This document shows positions 25,216-35,975 of a stretch of 64,000 bases of DNA, one piece after another. The notes under the pieces were generated by a model, which saw nothing but the letters and a program-made list of their open reading frames with translations, was not told where the DNA came from and ran no database searches. The DNA is from Callipepla californica brunnescens. Its lineage: Eukaryota > Chordata > Aves > Galliformes > Odontophoridae. A program made the translations under genes and the position numbers. The DNA is taken from assembly GCA_023055505.1 (NCBI GenBank), contig JALIRH010000002.1, positions 2,899,001-2,963,000 on the forward strand, read 5' to 3'. Each line of letters opens with the position of its first letter. Positions within the stretch are counted from its first letter, which is position 1.

Positions 25216-25269
25216 GATCATTGGCCAGAAGAAAAGCCCCTAAGCACTGTGTTCTTATTGCAAAAAAAG

Positions 25270-25495
25270 GAAAGTGAAGATAGGCTGAGAGACCCGGAAC
25301 TGTTCAGCCTGGGGAAAAGAAAACGGAGAGGGGATCTCATCAATGAGGTATATTTAAAAGTCAGGAGTCAAGTGGATGGATGCAGCCAGATTCTTTTCAG
25401 TGTAGTCCAGTAACAGAACAAAGGGCAATGGGCACAAACTGAGGCATAAGAATTTCCACATGAACATGAGGAAAAACCTCCTGCAAGTGCTGGAA
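25270..25495 (+). mobile_element. CR1 LINE internal fragment
   Basis: 'gaagataggctgagagaccc' and 'ctgttcagcctggggaaaag' correspond to EDRLRE..LFSLGK. It continues to 'tttccacatgaacatgagg', equivalent to the ORF2 C-terminal end. It starts 55 bases after an antisense CR1 end, so two independent insertions are back to back. Confidence 0.88.
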
Positions 25496-26244
25496 GATGT
25501 GTTTGCAGCTCCTTGTCTACCAGCCCTTTCGCACTCGGCTCTTTGGTAGCAGGGATTTCAAACCCTCATAACTCAAATCTTTCAGCATTAGTCCCTGCTG
25601 ATTCAAGCTGATTTTTTTTAACCTCACAGTCCTGTTCAGCTTCTTTTGAGATATTCCAGACATTTTTCAACCATTTATTTTTATTGAAACCAGCCAAGTC
25701 TCTGTATATATTGGGCTTTTTTTTTTTTTTTTATCTTTTAATATACAAATCAGTTTAAAATAGTGTGTAAGTCAGGAATGATTTGCAAATTAAACTGTCA
25801 AACCCTGGCAGGAGTAATGGCTGACACCGTTAGTTGAAATCTCCCGCCTGCTGTTGCTGTGAGCACAGATGTCTAGAAAATGCCACACAACTTGCTTGTT
25901 GTTATCCTGGAAAAAGTCATCCTTTGATTTTGGGAAAGGTTCACAATTCTTGAAAATGCTGCTGTGTGCAGCTCTCTATGGAATCACCTGTACAAGGGAA
26001 GGGATGCGACATTTCAGGAGTCAGATGATGGGGCTGTGGTTGTACCAACAACCATTTTCCACGTGGCTGACCCAAGCAGGACCCACCCACCTCGATTTTC
26101 CCTTCTCCTCTCTGCTCCCCTTGGCATAGCTCACTTCTTTGTTCCTGCACAGGCCTTAAAACCACTTTTAAACATGAGCAACTTGAGTTGGAGAGTGCAT
26201 ATCTCCTCCAAAACACCCAGCTGGAACCACTGAACTACAGCAGT
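25496..26244. other. Upstream flank of GPR20
   Basis: Non-coding sequence before the candidate GPR20 promoter. A T16 run is at 25717-25732, and a CAGCTG E-box lies near 26218. No exon was recognised. Confidence 0.5.
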
Positions 26245-26252
26245 TATAAAAG
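26245..26252 (+). promoter_or_regulatory. Candidate TATA box upstream of GPR20
   Basis: TATAAAAG is a full TATA-box match about 218 bases before the GPR20 start codon. If used, transcription would begin near 26275. No other core element is obvious and there is no CpG island, which suits a tissue-restricted gene. Use as the actual promoter is inference. Confidence 0.4.
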
Positions 26253-26419
26253 CAGGTATTTTCCTAGCAATTAGGGATAATCCACTTCATATACTGTCAG
26301 ACAAGATACCTAGAGAGTACAGCAGTACTCTCAACTACTGAGGCTGTACAAATACATTGGTTAAAATATTCTTATGTGACACTGTTCTGAGCTCTATGGT
26401 GTGACATACACATCAATAT

Positions 26420-26441
26420 AACTCTATATCTTTTCTTCCAG
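26420..26441 (+). promoter_or_regulatory. Candidate splice acceptor before the GPR20 coding exon
   Basis: The pyrimidine-rich stretch 'ctatatcttttcttccag' ends in AG at 26440-26441, 21 bases before the ATG. It looks like a genuine 3' splice site and would make the coding region a single terminal exon with a separate non-coding 5' exon. If the nearby TATA box is the promoter, this AG may instead lie within an unspliced 5' UTR. Confidence 0.5.
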
Positions 26442-26462
26442 ATTGCTGGAAAGCCAACGACC

Positions 26463-27524
26463 ATGCCGACCTCCTCCACCCAAGTGCCAGCTCTTGACGA
26501 TACCAACTCCACCCAGCAACCCAACACCAGCACATACACATTCTCCAAGTTCATCCACCCTGACAAGGAATTGTACAAACAATACTACAGCCTATGGATT
26601 GCCCTGATAGTTATCAATGCCATTATCTTCCTGGTGGGAGTTGTGCTGAACAGCTTGGCATTGTATGTATTCTGCTTCCGTACTAAGACAAAAACCACCT
26701 CTGTTATTTACACTATCAACTTGATTGTTACTGATCTCCTGGTGGGCTTCTCCTTACCTGTTCGGATCATCATGTTCTACACCGCAGAGGACTGTCTGAA
26801 TTGCTCCTTTGTTCATATCTTCAGCTACTTTGTCAACATGTACTGTAGCATCCTCTTCTTGACATGCATCTGTGTTGACCGCTACTTGGCTATCGTACAG
26901 GTGCAAGCCTCACGGAAATGGAGGAACCCCACCTGTGCCAAAGGGATCTGTGTCTTCATATGGATCTTTGCAACTGTAGTGACTTTCTCCATTCTGTCCA
27001 TGGCAATACAGTTTGCCCAGTGCTGCCTCTCTGAGATTCTGGTCCTGATGGTCTGCGAATACTTCTTCCCCCTCATCATAATCATCTTCTTCACCACCAG
27101 GATTATGTGTGCTCTGTCCAAGCCCAGCCTCATGCACCAGAGTCGGGAGAGGAGAATGAAGGCTGTGCAACTCCTCATCACCGTCCTCATCATCTTCATG
27201 ATCTGCTTCACTCCTTTCCATGTGCGGCAGGTAGCGATCTCCATTAACCCAGACATGCCCCACAATGTCAGCCTCCTTGTCTACCATGTGACGGTGACTC
27301 TGAGCAGTCTCAACAGCTGCATGGACCCTATTGTCTACTGCTTTGTCACCAACAACTTTCAGTCAACCATGAAAAACATCTTCAGGAAAACCGAATCAGA
27401 GCAAACCACTGTGGACATCCTGGGTATGAACAAGAACACCAAGGGCTCCAACGCAATCATCACCTTCTCAAATACAATAGGAAGCCCTGTGAGCTTGCCA
27501 TCACCAAGCAGTGTCCAGATCTAG
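26463..27524 (+). CDS. GPR20: GPR20, orphan class A G-protein-coupled receptor
   Basis: A seven-transmembrane plasma-membrane receptor of 353 residues, encoded by one exon. In mammals GPR20 is an orphan, constitutively Gi-coupled receptor with restricted expression; its ligand is not established. Predicted helices are about TM1 45-71 (Asn63), TM2 80-104 (Asp91), TM3 115-145 ending in DRY (139-141), TM4 158-181 (Trp167), TM5 190-217 (Pro203), TM6 233-260 (CFTP, 248-251, in place of CWxP) and TM7 268-297 with DPIVY (288-292). Cys111 or Cys114 probably pairs with Cys187 or Cys188 in the second extracellular loop. N-glycosylation sequons are at Asn15, Asn21 and Asn113. The stretches VIYTINLIVTDLLVG, LFLTCICVDRYLAIV and LSSLNSCMDPIVYCFVT closely match known GPR20, which supports the symbol over the related P2Y/GPR35-like receptors. 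The ATG has A at -3 and is the first methionine after the candidate splice site. The frame is intact with no disruption. Confidence 0.95.
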   Translation: MPTSSTQVPALDDTNSTQQPNTSTYTFSKFIHPDKELYKQYYSLWIALIVINAIIFLVGVVLNSLALYVFCFRTKTKTTSVIYTINLIVTDLLVGFSLPVRIIMFYTAEDCLNCSFVHIFSYFVNMYCSILFLTCICVDRYLAIVQVQASRKWRNPTCAKGICVFIWIFATVVTFSILSMAIQFAQCCLSEILVLMVCEYFFPLIIIIFFTTRIMCALSKPSLMHQSRERRMKAVQLLITVLIIFMICFTPFHVRQVAISINPDMPHNVSLLVYHVTVTLSSLNSCMDPIVYCFVTNNFQSTMKNIFRKTESEQTTVDILGMNKNTKGSNAIITFSNTIGSPVSLPSPSSVQI

Positions 27525-30025
27525 CCCAGTTCTGATGGGACATGCTGCAGTAAACCAGAGTAATGATGCTGGAACACTGGTGGGGTGCATGGTACCGTTG
27601 TCTGACAGCTTTGTTCTTTAGAGGGTCTTTCAGAATGACAGTGGTGGAATTTATTCCTCAAAAACATTGTGGTCCGTTTGGAAAACAGAACTCGCAGTGC
27701 TTTTAGCACCAATACAAAAGAGAGTTTATTAATTACTGTTCCCAACAGGACTGTTTTCTTTGTATTTTAATACAGATGGTTTGCTAACAACAAATTCCAT
27801 ATTGTGGTTTTCTTTTCCTGTTTGACATTGTAATGTAACACTACTATGATGGCTTAGAAAGCAGTAAATCCCTCTATTTTCTATGAAAGCTTTCAGGCCT
27901 TGAACATGTGCTTAAGAGTAAAGGTTAAGAGTCACGTTACCAGGGCTACCCACCACAAAGATTTTAGATGTCAAAGCGATGAGACAGAAAGTATTGTACA
28001 CACCTAACACCAGTGTCTACTCAGTTGTTTCTGAAAAGTCGGAACCTCTTCAGGGGAGGGATTGTGAAGTCAAGCAGTACTGTCTCCTCCCTCTATTTAA
28101 GCATAAGAGAAAAAATCTTTGTGGGTATGTATGTTTTCATGCACATTGTCTGGGCTTGGGGGAAGATTAAAGATATGTTCCACCATAATTTGGATCACTA
28201 AATCCCCTGAACTGCAGATGAGCATACAAAGAGCTGTGAAAACGAATGTGCTTTCCAGCACACTGCTGTTCAGCTCTCTCTCCCTGAAAAACAGCCAAGA
28301 TGAAAAGCAGAACCAGACTATAATGCTATACTATCCTCGTCTGAGTTTTCTTCCTGTCACATTGTGAAATCAGGGCTTTCGGTCCTAATTCCCACCATCA
28401 GTTCATCTACTCAGTCATTTAAATGCTGATGTTTCCAGGGACAGAAAAATAATCTGTCTCAAGCATCTAAGTCAAAATTCACCTCAGTACAAAGTCCCTA
28501 GAATGATTTAAGGATCACGTTTGAAAGATATGTGAGGATAATGATGCCAGGAGATTCTGTTCACAACGCTGGGTGAACATGTCCTAGTTTGGACTGCACC
28601 AATTAAGCAATGCAAAAATAAAAAATATAATTCAAGGAAACGTGCAAAGCATGCAGCACGAATGGCAGTAACAGTTGGTACTGCTCCATTTCTCCTCACT
28701 CTCGTGACTACTTCCTTTCCATCTGGAAGGCTGCTCTGAATTCATCAAGTGTAGTGAAAGGCTTTTCCTGACACTCACTGGTGTTATCAATCAGGACAGT
28801 AGGCTCTGTTGGCTTAAGCTGGGCTGGAATACTCTACTTCTCCCAGGTCCAACCACCTTCATTTCATGGGACCGAAACACGGCCAATGCTTAAAACTTTT
28901 TCCTGCAATTATATCAATTTTTCCCTTACTCTGTCTCCTTGACTAACTCAAAAGTAATAAACAGTCAACGCCGCTGCAATACAGGGATCTATCCAGAGAT
29001 TAGCATAGGTGTCTGCAGGACTACTGTATGTCCCAGGCAGTGGAATTCATGGAGAGTGATCCAGGTCACGGAAGCAGAGTCCTCCTCATTGTCTACATCT
29101 CCAGGGATACTGCAGGAACCCAGATACTGCCTACACACGGAAGCACTTCAATACGTGTACCTTAATTGTGTATCAGAGCCCCTGCAGAAGGATTTAGCTG
29201 CCAACAGGCCAGTGCCTAGGCACGATAGCATGTACTCACTATATATCCCTCTACACAAGGCTGTGGTTCTCCTGCAAGTCCTGCACTGTGCCAACAGCCT
29301 CAAGTACCTCAGAGCATTCCCAGCCATAGTCAATTCTGCTTGGATAGCTGAGTCCTGTGTCTGAAATAAAATTATGTCTCTATAATCTACAAATGAGCTT
29401 CAGCTCTCCCCGCAATGACCAGCATGACACTGTCAGCTGCAACTGGACCATTAACTTGTACTCCTGTGGGTCATGGAGTACAGAAAAAATGCTGTGGATG
29501 TGATTTATCTGAAATTCTCCTGAGTAATATCACTGACTCAGTGACATTTTTCTGGGAACTCTATTCCTTTGAAGATTTTTTTTTCATTCCTAGAGATTGG
29601 GATGACAGCCATCAACAGAGTGGAACCCTTTGGGATGTAAGTCTTGTCTTCATCATTGCTTCCCTTTCTAAACATGGCCACGGTGAGCTCTTCCAGGGTC
29701 CAATTCTACTGTGTTTTCCTCTCAGCTCTTCTATTTCCTTTTTCTTTTGCAAATTATTAACTCTGATAAGCTACCTAGCAGCCACAACTGGTTTCTTGGC
29801 AGGTCTCTGTCAAGTGATGTAGCAGCACATAGAACAGTCTCTTGATTCTTGGCCTGAAAAGACAATTCATGTTTTTGACACTGAACTTCTGCAGCTCCTC
29901 ATTTGGAGAAAATACGTTATGCCTCAAAGCTCTGCACTTCCACACAGATTCCAAAGGCCATGCCCACCAACCCACAACATGCTGACAGACTTTTACAGCT
30001 AGTTCATCTGTAATGAAAATGTAGA
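27525..30025. other. GPR20 3' UTR and downstream unique sequence
   Basis: The first part is probably the GPR20 3' UTR, extending at least to the poly(A) signal near 28617. Further AATAAA hexamers occur near 28955 and 29366. The 141-codon frame at 28939-29364 and the 135-codon frame at 29415-29822 have no recognisable domain. Confidence 0.45.
28617..28622 (+). terminator. Candidate poly(A) signal of GPR20
   Basis: AATAAA in an A-rich context, about 1.09 kb after the stop codon. It is the first canonical hexamer I found downstream on the + strand. Later hexamers (about 28955 and 29366) are alternatives. Confidence 0.4.
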
Positions 30026-30168
30026 TTCATAGATTCATTAGGTTGGAAAGGACCTACAAGATCATCTAGTCCAACCATCCTCCCACCACCATCCCTACCC
30101 ACCAAGCTACCAAATCAAATCCCTTAGCACCTCATCTAAACGCTTCTTGAACAGCACTAGGGACAGTA
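30026..30168 (-). mobile_element. Young CR1 LINE, short copy 3 (same subfamily as copies 1 and 2)
   Basis: The reverse strand matches the last 145 or so bases of the young CR1 copies, from 'gtccctag.gctgttcaaga' through 'ttggtagcttggtgggtagg' to the AATCTATG tail at the left. It differs from copies 1 and 2 at only a few sites. At two of the three within-overlap sites separating those copies (equivalent to 5650 and 5680) it agrees with copy 2. Its 5' truncation point (right edge, about 30168) abuts a duplicated 17-base sequence. Confidence 0.93.
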
Positions 30169-30218
30169 ACATGATGTGTCTCATGATGTGGATGTGTGGG
30201 TACATGATGTGTCTCATG
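30169..30218. repeat. 17-bp direct repeat, 33-bp period
   Basis: ACATGATGTGTCTCATG occurs at 30169-30185 and again at 30202-30218. The first unit begins at the 5' junction of the minus-strand young CR1. Confidence 0.9.
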
Positions 30219-30865
30219 TATAGGGAGTTGTTAGCAGTACTGTCTTTTGCCACGGCTGTTTCAGAGAAACAGGAGCTAAAGTGCAGGCTCAGTGCATAGC
30301 TTATTTTAGTTTCTTTGTTCCAACAAGCTACAGTTTTACACCTCTATTTAATTTGCTATCGACAGTGGCTTTGCCATATACAGAAATGCTTTAATATCTT
30401 TCTCGGTGCAGTTATTCATTTGAGGCCAGTATAAAACCTCTAAGATCATTTGCTTAGATTTTTAACTTCCTAAATAGAGTCTCAACTGAATCTCTCTTTC
30501 TGTTGTATACTTAACTGGTAGTTGTCTGAATTCCCTTTACTGTCAGCATATTATTCACTCTTCATATAGCTCATCTGAGATCGAACCGTTCTCTATATTT
30601 GGCAACATTTATTGCTTTATCCAGATCTTTCAATGCCTGTTCTCCCATTTTCTCCCAGCTCCAAAGAAGGATCAGGTCCTTTATCAAGAATATAGTCTCC
30701 AAAAATTGGCAAGCTCCTAAATCATTCACAAGTTAAAAAATAGGCAAGTTTGCCTATTTTTGGACTTGTTATTTTTGGGTTTTGCCTATTTGGGACCAAG
30801 TCTCTTGCCTTTTACTCACTCTATCTCTCTACTTGGGTATCATCTTGGGTTGTCTTCTACTTATC
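30219..30865. other. Unique non-coding sequence with an inverted repeat
   Basis: AT-rich, no gene. A 12-bp perfect inverted repeat, AAAAATAGGCAA with TTGCCTATTTTT (30736-30747 and 30750-30761), has a two-base spacer. A near-copy of the right arm, TTGCCTATTTGGGAC, follows at about 30782. Confidence 0.55.
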
Positions 30866-30998
30866 AGGATGCCCAGAGAGGTTGTGGAGTCTCCTCCTTG
30901 AGACCTTCAAAACCCTGCTGTAGGAGTCCCTGCTCAATCAGGGCTTGGACCAGAAGGACCCAGAGATCCCTTCTAACCTCAACCATTCTGTGATCACA
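30866..30998 (+). mobile_element. CR1 LINE 3' end fragment
   Basis: 'gcccagagaggttgtggagt' then 'ctcctccttgagacct', followed by 'cccttctaacctcaacca' and 'ttctgtgatcac', is the sense-strand end of an old CR1 subfamily. Confidence 0.88.
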
Positions 30999-33044
30999 CA
31001 TGGTGACTGCAGTAGTCCTGTTCTTACCCCAACCTGCCCTGTCCCTGATGTGAACAGCGCAACCAAAGCTGTATGCAATACAATAGGGAAGCCTCCATGG
31101 GCAACAAGAGTAACCCCATGAACCATTAAATACCCAAGAGGATGCTAAGGAAGAGCACCTGCAAAACAGCTTTTGCAGGGCAGGTTTATATGCTGATTTA
31201 AAGATTTAGATGCCAAATTCTCAATGAGTTCAAATAAAATCAGGTACTTAACTGCCTTTGAGGATCCCAGTCATTAGCCAAAGGCTGAAATATTAATAGG
31301 AATGAATGGGTATCACATAGCATACAATCACTGACAAGTCCATGGTAGACAGAATACAGCATTCCCTAAAAAGCTTAACTGCAATAAAAGATCTCTAGTA
31401 AAAAGCCCTGCCCTTTCAGGGGAATTAAAGCATTCATTCCCCTTTGATGTGCTTTGGTGCTCTTTCACATCTAAAATTCTGTAACGTGAATTAGAATATC
31501 CTCTTCTACCAGCTGCCCAGAGGCTAGTGAAGAAATATCATGCAAAATCTCACACGCATTTATTGGGAGATCTGTAAAGAGGAAGAGATACAGAATTGCC
31601 AGCCCTCCATCATACCGAAAATACGGCTGGACCCAGCAAAGACTAAAAGCTTCTATTTTGGGCCATAAAAGGAGCCCCTGACTCCACAGATGGGGTTGTT
31701 CATGAGGCTGTCTTCCTCCTGGGCTCTGAGCAAGCTCTGTCCCCAGTCAACTACCATGATGACAACTGCAAAGCAGAAACAACACAATGATGCTCTTCCT
31801 TCCTCCAGGAAATAAGGGGGAGCCAATGGGAAAAAGAGGAAAGGTGGGAAAAGCTGGTGAGAACAAGGGTGAGGAAGCTAATGTGGGAAAAAGCTGTCAG
31901 GGAATGCAGAGATCTGACATCCAGTGAAGACGACATTGGAAATCCAGGGAGGGCATGGGTTTCTTTTCCTGATCTGTGCATCACTAGTTCTGAAACAGGA
32001 GCTCTGGGGAGGATTCCAGTGCTTGGATCAGATCTGAAAGGCTCCCATTTAAGGAAGAAAAAGCTGAAAAGCAGAGCACTGTATTCCCTTCTGAAGGTGA
32101 GGCCCGGCAAAGGAAAAAGAGAGATCTCCCCACAGCAGTCTGAATTGTTGTGTTCTTGGGGTAGAAGACGAGAAGGTTTCTTGTGTAGAAGAAAAATGGA
32201 AGAAGGCCTTTGACCCCTAAACATGTGAAGTGACATTGGACCAGTAGAGTCCTTTACCATGGGTGAAGAACTGGCTTTGCTCAGGCCTGGCTGTTGTATA
32301 CCCAGCAGATGCTGCAAAAAGCACCCAAACTTATCTGGCAGGGACATGAGATCTCTTAAGTGTTTTTACAATCTGCCAATGCTGGCAGGATATCAAGGTC
32401 TTAATTCATGAAACTATTCTTCTTCAGGATGTTTGACTGTAGCATCACAGCTCAAATTAATTTAAGTATGTGTTTGACTTCCATTGCAAGTAATTTTCCT
32501 TCACGGCTATGTGTAGAGCTAGCAGCACAACAAAGGACTGTCCTTTCCAGCTGCTCATGCACCAAGAAAGACTCTCTTAGATGAAATAAAGCTGAGTTCA
32601 TGTGTAGCAGAAAGTCTTTCTTGACCTGGTGGCAATCTCAGCAAAAGCTCATAAAGAACAGCTTCAACCCCACCAACCCAAAAGTAAGTAGCCGTTTCTC
32701 TTCCTGCATTTGTCTTAATAAACCTAAATCTTTATATTTGGAAGGGAAGAGTGCTCTCCATCACCCGACAGCACCAGGCCACAGAAATGCCAAGGTGCAG
32801 AATGGACTGCTGTGGCATGCCTTGATGGGCAAATGTGAACCAGAGTCTGGTTTCCTTACTGATCACATAGAGATGTGTATCCAAACACCATCTGGCTCTC
32901 AGACATATGTTGCTTCATGAAAATGTAGATCCGTCAGAACAGGTTTTTTTTGGCAAAAGAAAAATCAAGAACTCTGATCCAAATGCAACTCCTTCTCCAG
33001 CCACGCAGATCCCATAGAGAAAAGAAGGAAATTTGCAAGCAGTG
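30999..33044. other. Unique non-coding sequence
   Basis: No gene was recognised. The 198-codon minus-strand frame at 31751-32347 and the overlapping 118-codon + frame at 31857-32213 have no domain or plausible signal structure, and cannot both be coding. Purine-rich DNA on the + strand explains why both are open. Confidence 0.5.
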
Positions 33045-34025
33045 GAAGCAAAAGGATGGGTGACCTAGAAAGAATACAGGCATGCCATCCATATGTGAGG
33101 AGATGGGATTAGAAAAGCCAAGACACAGATGGAAATGAACCTGGCAAGGGATGTGAAAAAAAATAAGGGATTTTCTAGGTACATTTGTCAGAAGAGAGAG
33201 GCCAAAGAGAGTGTATCTGCTCTGATAAATGAGAAAGGAGATCTGGCTACAAAAAACATGGAGACAGCTGAGGTGCTCAGCAAGTTATTTGTCTCAGTCT
33301 TCAGTGGCAATCAGGCTTCCCATGTTTCTCACATACCTGAACTTCTAGGCACTTCCATTTTCAAGGAGAAAGTAAAACATGAGGGATGACGAATCGATGA
33401 GGCACATCCATGAGAAGACCATGGAGTAGATCCCTCTGGAAGCTATGTTAAGGGGTCTGTGAGAAGAGGAGGTGACCTGAGACAGCCAGCAAGGCTTCAG
33501 CAAGGGCAGGTTATGCCTGACCTATCTAGTGTCCAGTCACAAGTGGCATCCCCACTGGGTCTGTCTTAGGATCAGTGCTCTTTAACATCTTTATCTATGA
33601 TATAGACAGTGGGATCAAGTACGTCCTCAGCAAGCTTGCTGATGACACCAAGCTGAGTGGTTCAGTTGATATAACAGAAGGAAGGGATGACATTCAGAGG
33701 GCCCTCATAAACCTAATGAGTTTCAACAAGGCTGCGTGCAAAGTGTTGCACGGGGGTCAGGGTAATTGCAGATGAGAACACAGACAAGCGGAACGACACG
33801 AAGGGCACGAAAATATTTACTCAGAGTGTGGTGAGGCATAGGAACAAACTGCCCAAAGAAGTGGTGGATGCCCCATCTCTGGAGGTTTTACAGGCAAAGT
33901 TGGCTGAGGCCTTGTGCAGCCCAACCTGGTGGGTGACAACTCTGCCCATGTCGGGGGGCTTGGAACTAGATGAGCTTTAAGGTCCCTTCCAAGCCAAGCC
34001 ATCCTATGATGCTATGATTCTATGA
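33045..34025 (+). mobile_element. CR1 LINE, long but internally deleted copy
   Basis: This is the only copy here reaching the region between the endonuclease and the reverse transcriptase. The frame at 33129-33389 (MNLARDVKKNKGFSRYI, then AEVLSKLFVSVFSGNQASH) matches that CR1 linker. After a deletion, 'cagcaaggcttcagcaaggg' (Q.GFSKGR) is followed by [20 protein letters not shown] and [12 protein letters not shown] (frame 33575-33775). A second deletion then joins to the 3' UTR and the tail 'atgctatgattctatga'. At least two internal deletions remove motif A and most of the C-terminal region. Confidence 0.9.
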
Positions 34026-35576
34026 AAAGGAGCACCTCCTTTGCTTTTTTCAGCAGGAAGAGTCAAAGAGCAAGCAATAGTCTGAGTTCCAGACGCAGAA
34101 GAGGTATTTTTGGGAATGCCTTGAAGGCCTCGCCTCTGTTCCTTGCAGCAGACTCCTACTATTCTCCTTTGTCCCTCAGGACATGAACTAAAAGCAACAA
34201 AATTCCATTTACCTGACTCAAGCACCTGGCATCAAAATAATACCCAAGATTTTAATCAGAGTAGCTTTCCTTCTATCTCCTTTAAAAGCTGATATCTAAA
34301 TTAGGCCTAGAAATATTTGTCTCTACAAGAAAGTGAAGAAAAATGAAGATTGCTGTGAGTCAGTTAAACAGATTCCCCCAAGAGATTTGCCCAGAGGAAA
34401 TCCATATCAGAGTAGGGCATGACATAAAAGACTTGAGTCAAAGCCCAGTAGTTGGCTCGTCCTTTCTTTGATCCCACAAGCAGCATCTCTAGCCTGAGAA
34501 GGACTCTTATAAATTCATTCATGAAGCTCATCAGACAGCAACCTAAACTGAAGCCCTGCATCCAAACCCTTGATGTTTTGGATACCTCAGAGACTGTTCG
34601 AATCCTAGCTTCCCAGGGCAGGCCTCATTTGATTGATATTATTTAGAGTTGGAAATGCCGTCCTGCCAGCACTGCTTAGAAAATATGGCAGTGTTCAAGA
34701 CACCAGTCCAGACGTAGTTCTCCATACAGCTGCCCATTTGCAGCACATGCAGTGGGAATCTGTTGATAGGTTCTTGACAGAAATTATGGTTTGTTTCTCT
34801 GGTAGCTTTACTTTATGCCTTGTAACCAACCCGGAAACTCTTCCTCTTCTAACCTCTTGGCCTTCTATTATATACAGACCAGTCTACATGATAATTTTGG
34901 TAACCATGCTTCATCTTATGACAAACACTGCATAAAGCAAACAAATCAGTATTGTCATAATTAAAGCGAATTATTGGATGGTTTATCTATACAATCAAAA
35001 CAGTTCTACCACTGCGAACACTCTACCTGGCTGAGGTTTCATCAAGTACTGCAGGGTATATTGAACTCACGCAACATCAAAACCAGGCACAACGACCCTG
35101 CTGTCTCTCACAGCTGGCAGGATTTGGAAACCTGCAGGACTTCTTGCTAAGGTTACTGCATGCCTAACAGAGAAGAGAAAGCCTCACACAGCCAATTCAT
35201 CATCATTTAAACCGGAGTCCCTTTTTCAGGAATTCTTCCCGTTTTGCTCCAGCGTTTCTTTGAGGATTACAGAAGATGAAGCACTTTCTTTGTCTCTGCA
35301 GTATCACATTCCAAGACACGGATATTTGCTCTGTCTTTGTCTAACAGATTGCTACACTCTGAAATGCCAGAATTTTTTTTTTTCTCCCAGCAAAGGTATT
35401 TGTAAACAGCAATCTGTCACTGCACTCCAAAAAAATTTAATGACTCTGTCTCTCCTATGAGGTATATTTCCATGCTCAGACTTTCTGGTGACTATTTTCT
35501 GAGGCTCTTTGGATTTTTCAGCTGTCGGGGAATCCCAGAAAATGGGAATGGGGGACAGAGAGATATTAGTCCACAT
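34026..35576. other. Unique non-coding sequence
   Basis: No gene or repeat was recognised. Short frames only. Confidence 0.5.
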
Positions 35577-35975
35577 AATCATAGAATTGTTTGAGTTGGA
35601 AGGGACCCTCAAAAGTCATCTAGCCCAGCTCCCTTGGCAATGAACAGAGACACTTACAGCTACATCAGGTTGCTCAGAGCCTCATTCAGCCTGACCTTGA
35701 ATGTCACCAGCATCCACCACCTCTCTGGACAACCTGTGCCAGTGCTTCATTATCCTATTTTAAAAAAACTTCTTCCTCATATTCAACGTAAATCTTCCCT
35801 CTTATAGTTTGAAACCGTTTCTCCTTGTCCTGTCACCACAGACCCTGCTTAAGTGTCTGTCACCTTCTTTCTCATAGTCCACCTTTAGACACTGAAATGT
35901 CTCCCAGAGCCTTCTCTTCTCCAGGCTGAACAGCCCCAGCTCTCTCAGCCTGTCCTCACAGAAATGTTCCATTTG
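35577..35975 (-). mobile_element. CR1 LINE 3' portion
   Basis: Antisense CR1 with tail ('aatcatagaattgtttgag', 'ttggaagggaccct'), then the ORF2 C-terminus: 'ctccaggctgaacagcccca' and 'ctctcagcctgtcctcaca', the reverse of [16 protein letters not shown]. The minus-strand remnant frame is 35802-36125. Confidence 0.93.

Noticed and set aside
26882..27287. Minus-strand open frames of 125-127 codons inside GPR20
   Set aside because: Antisense of a conserved receptor coding exon; codon bias of the real gene keeps them open.
31751..32347. 198-codon minus-strand open frame
   Set aside because: No domain, odd composition, overlaps a + strand frame, and no start or splice context. Probably chance in purine-rich DNA.
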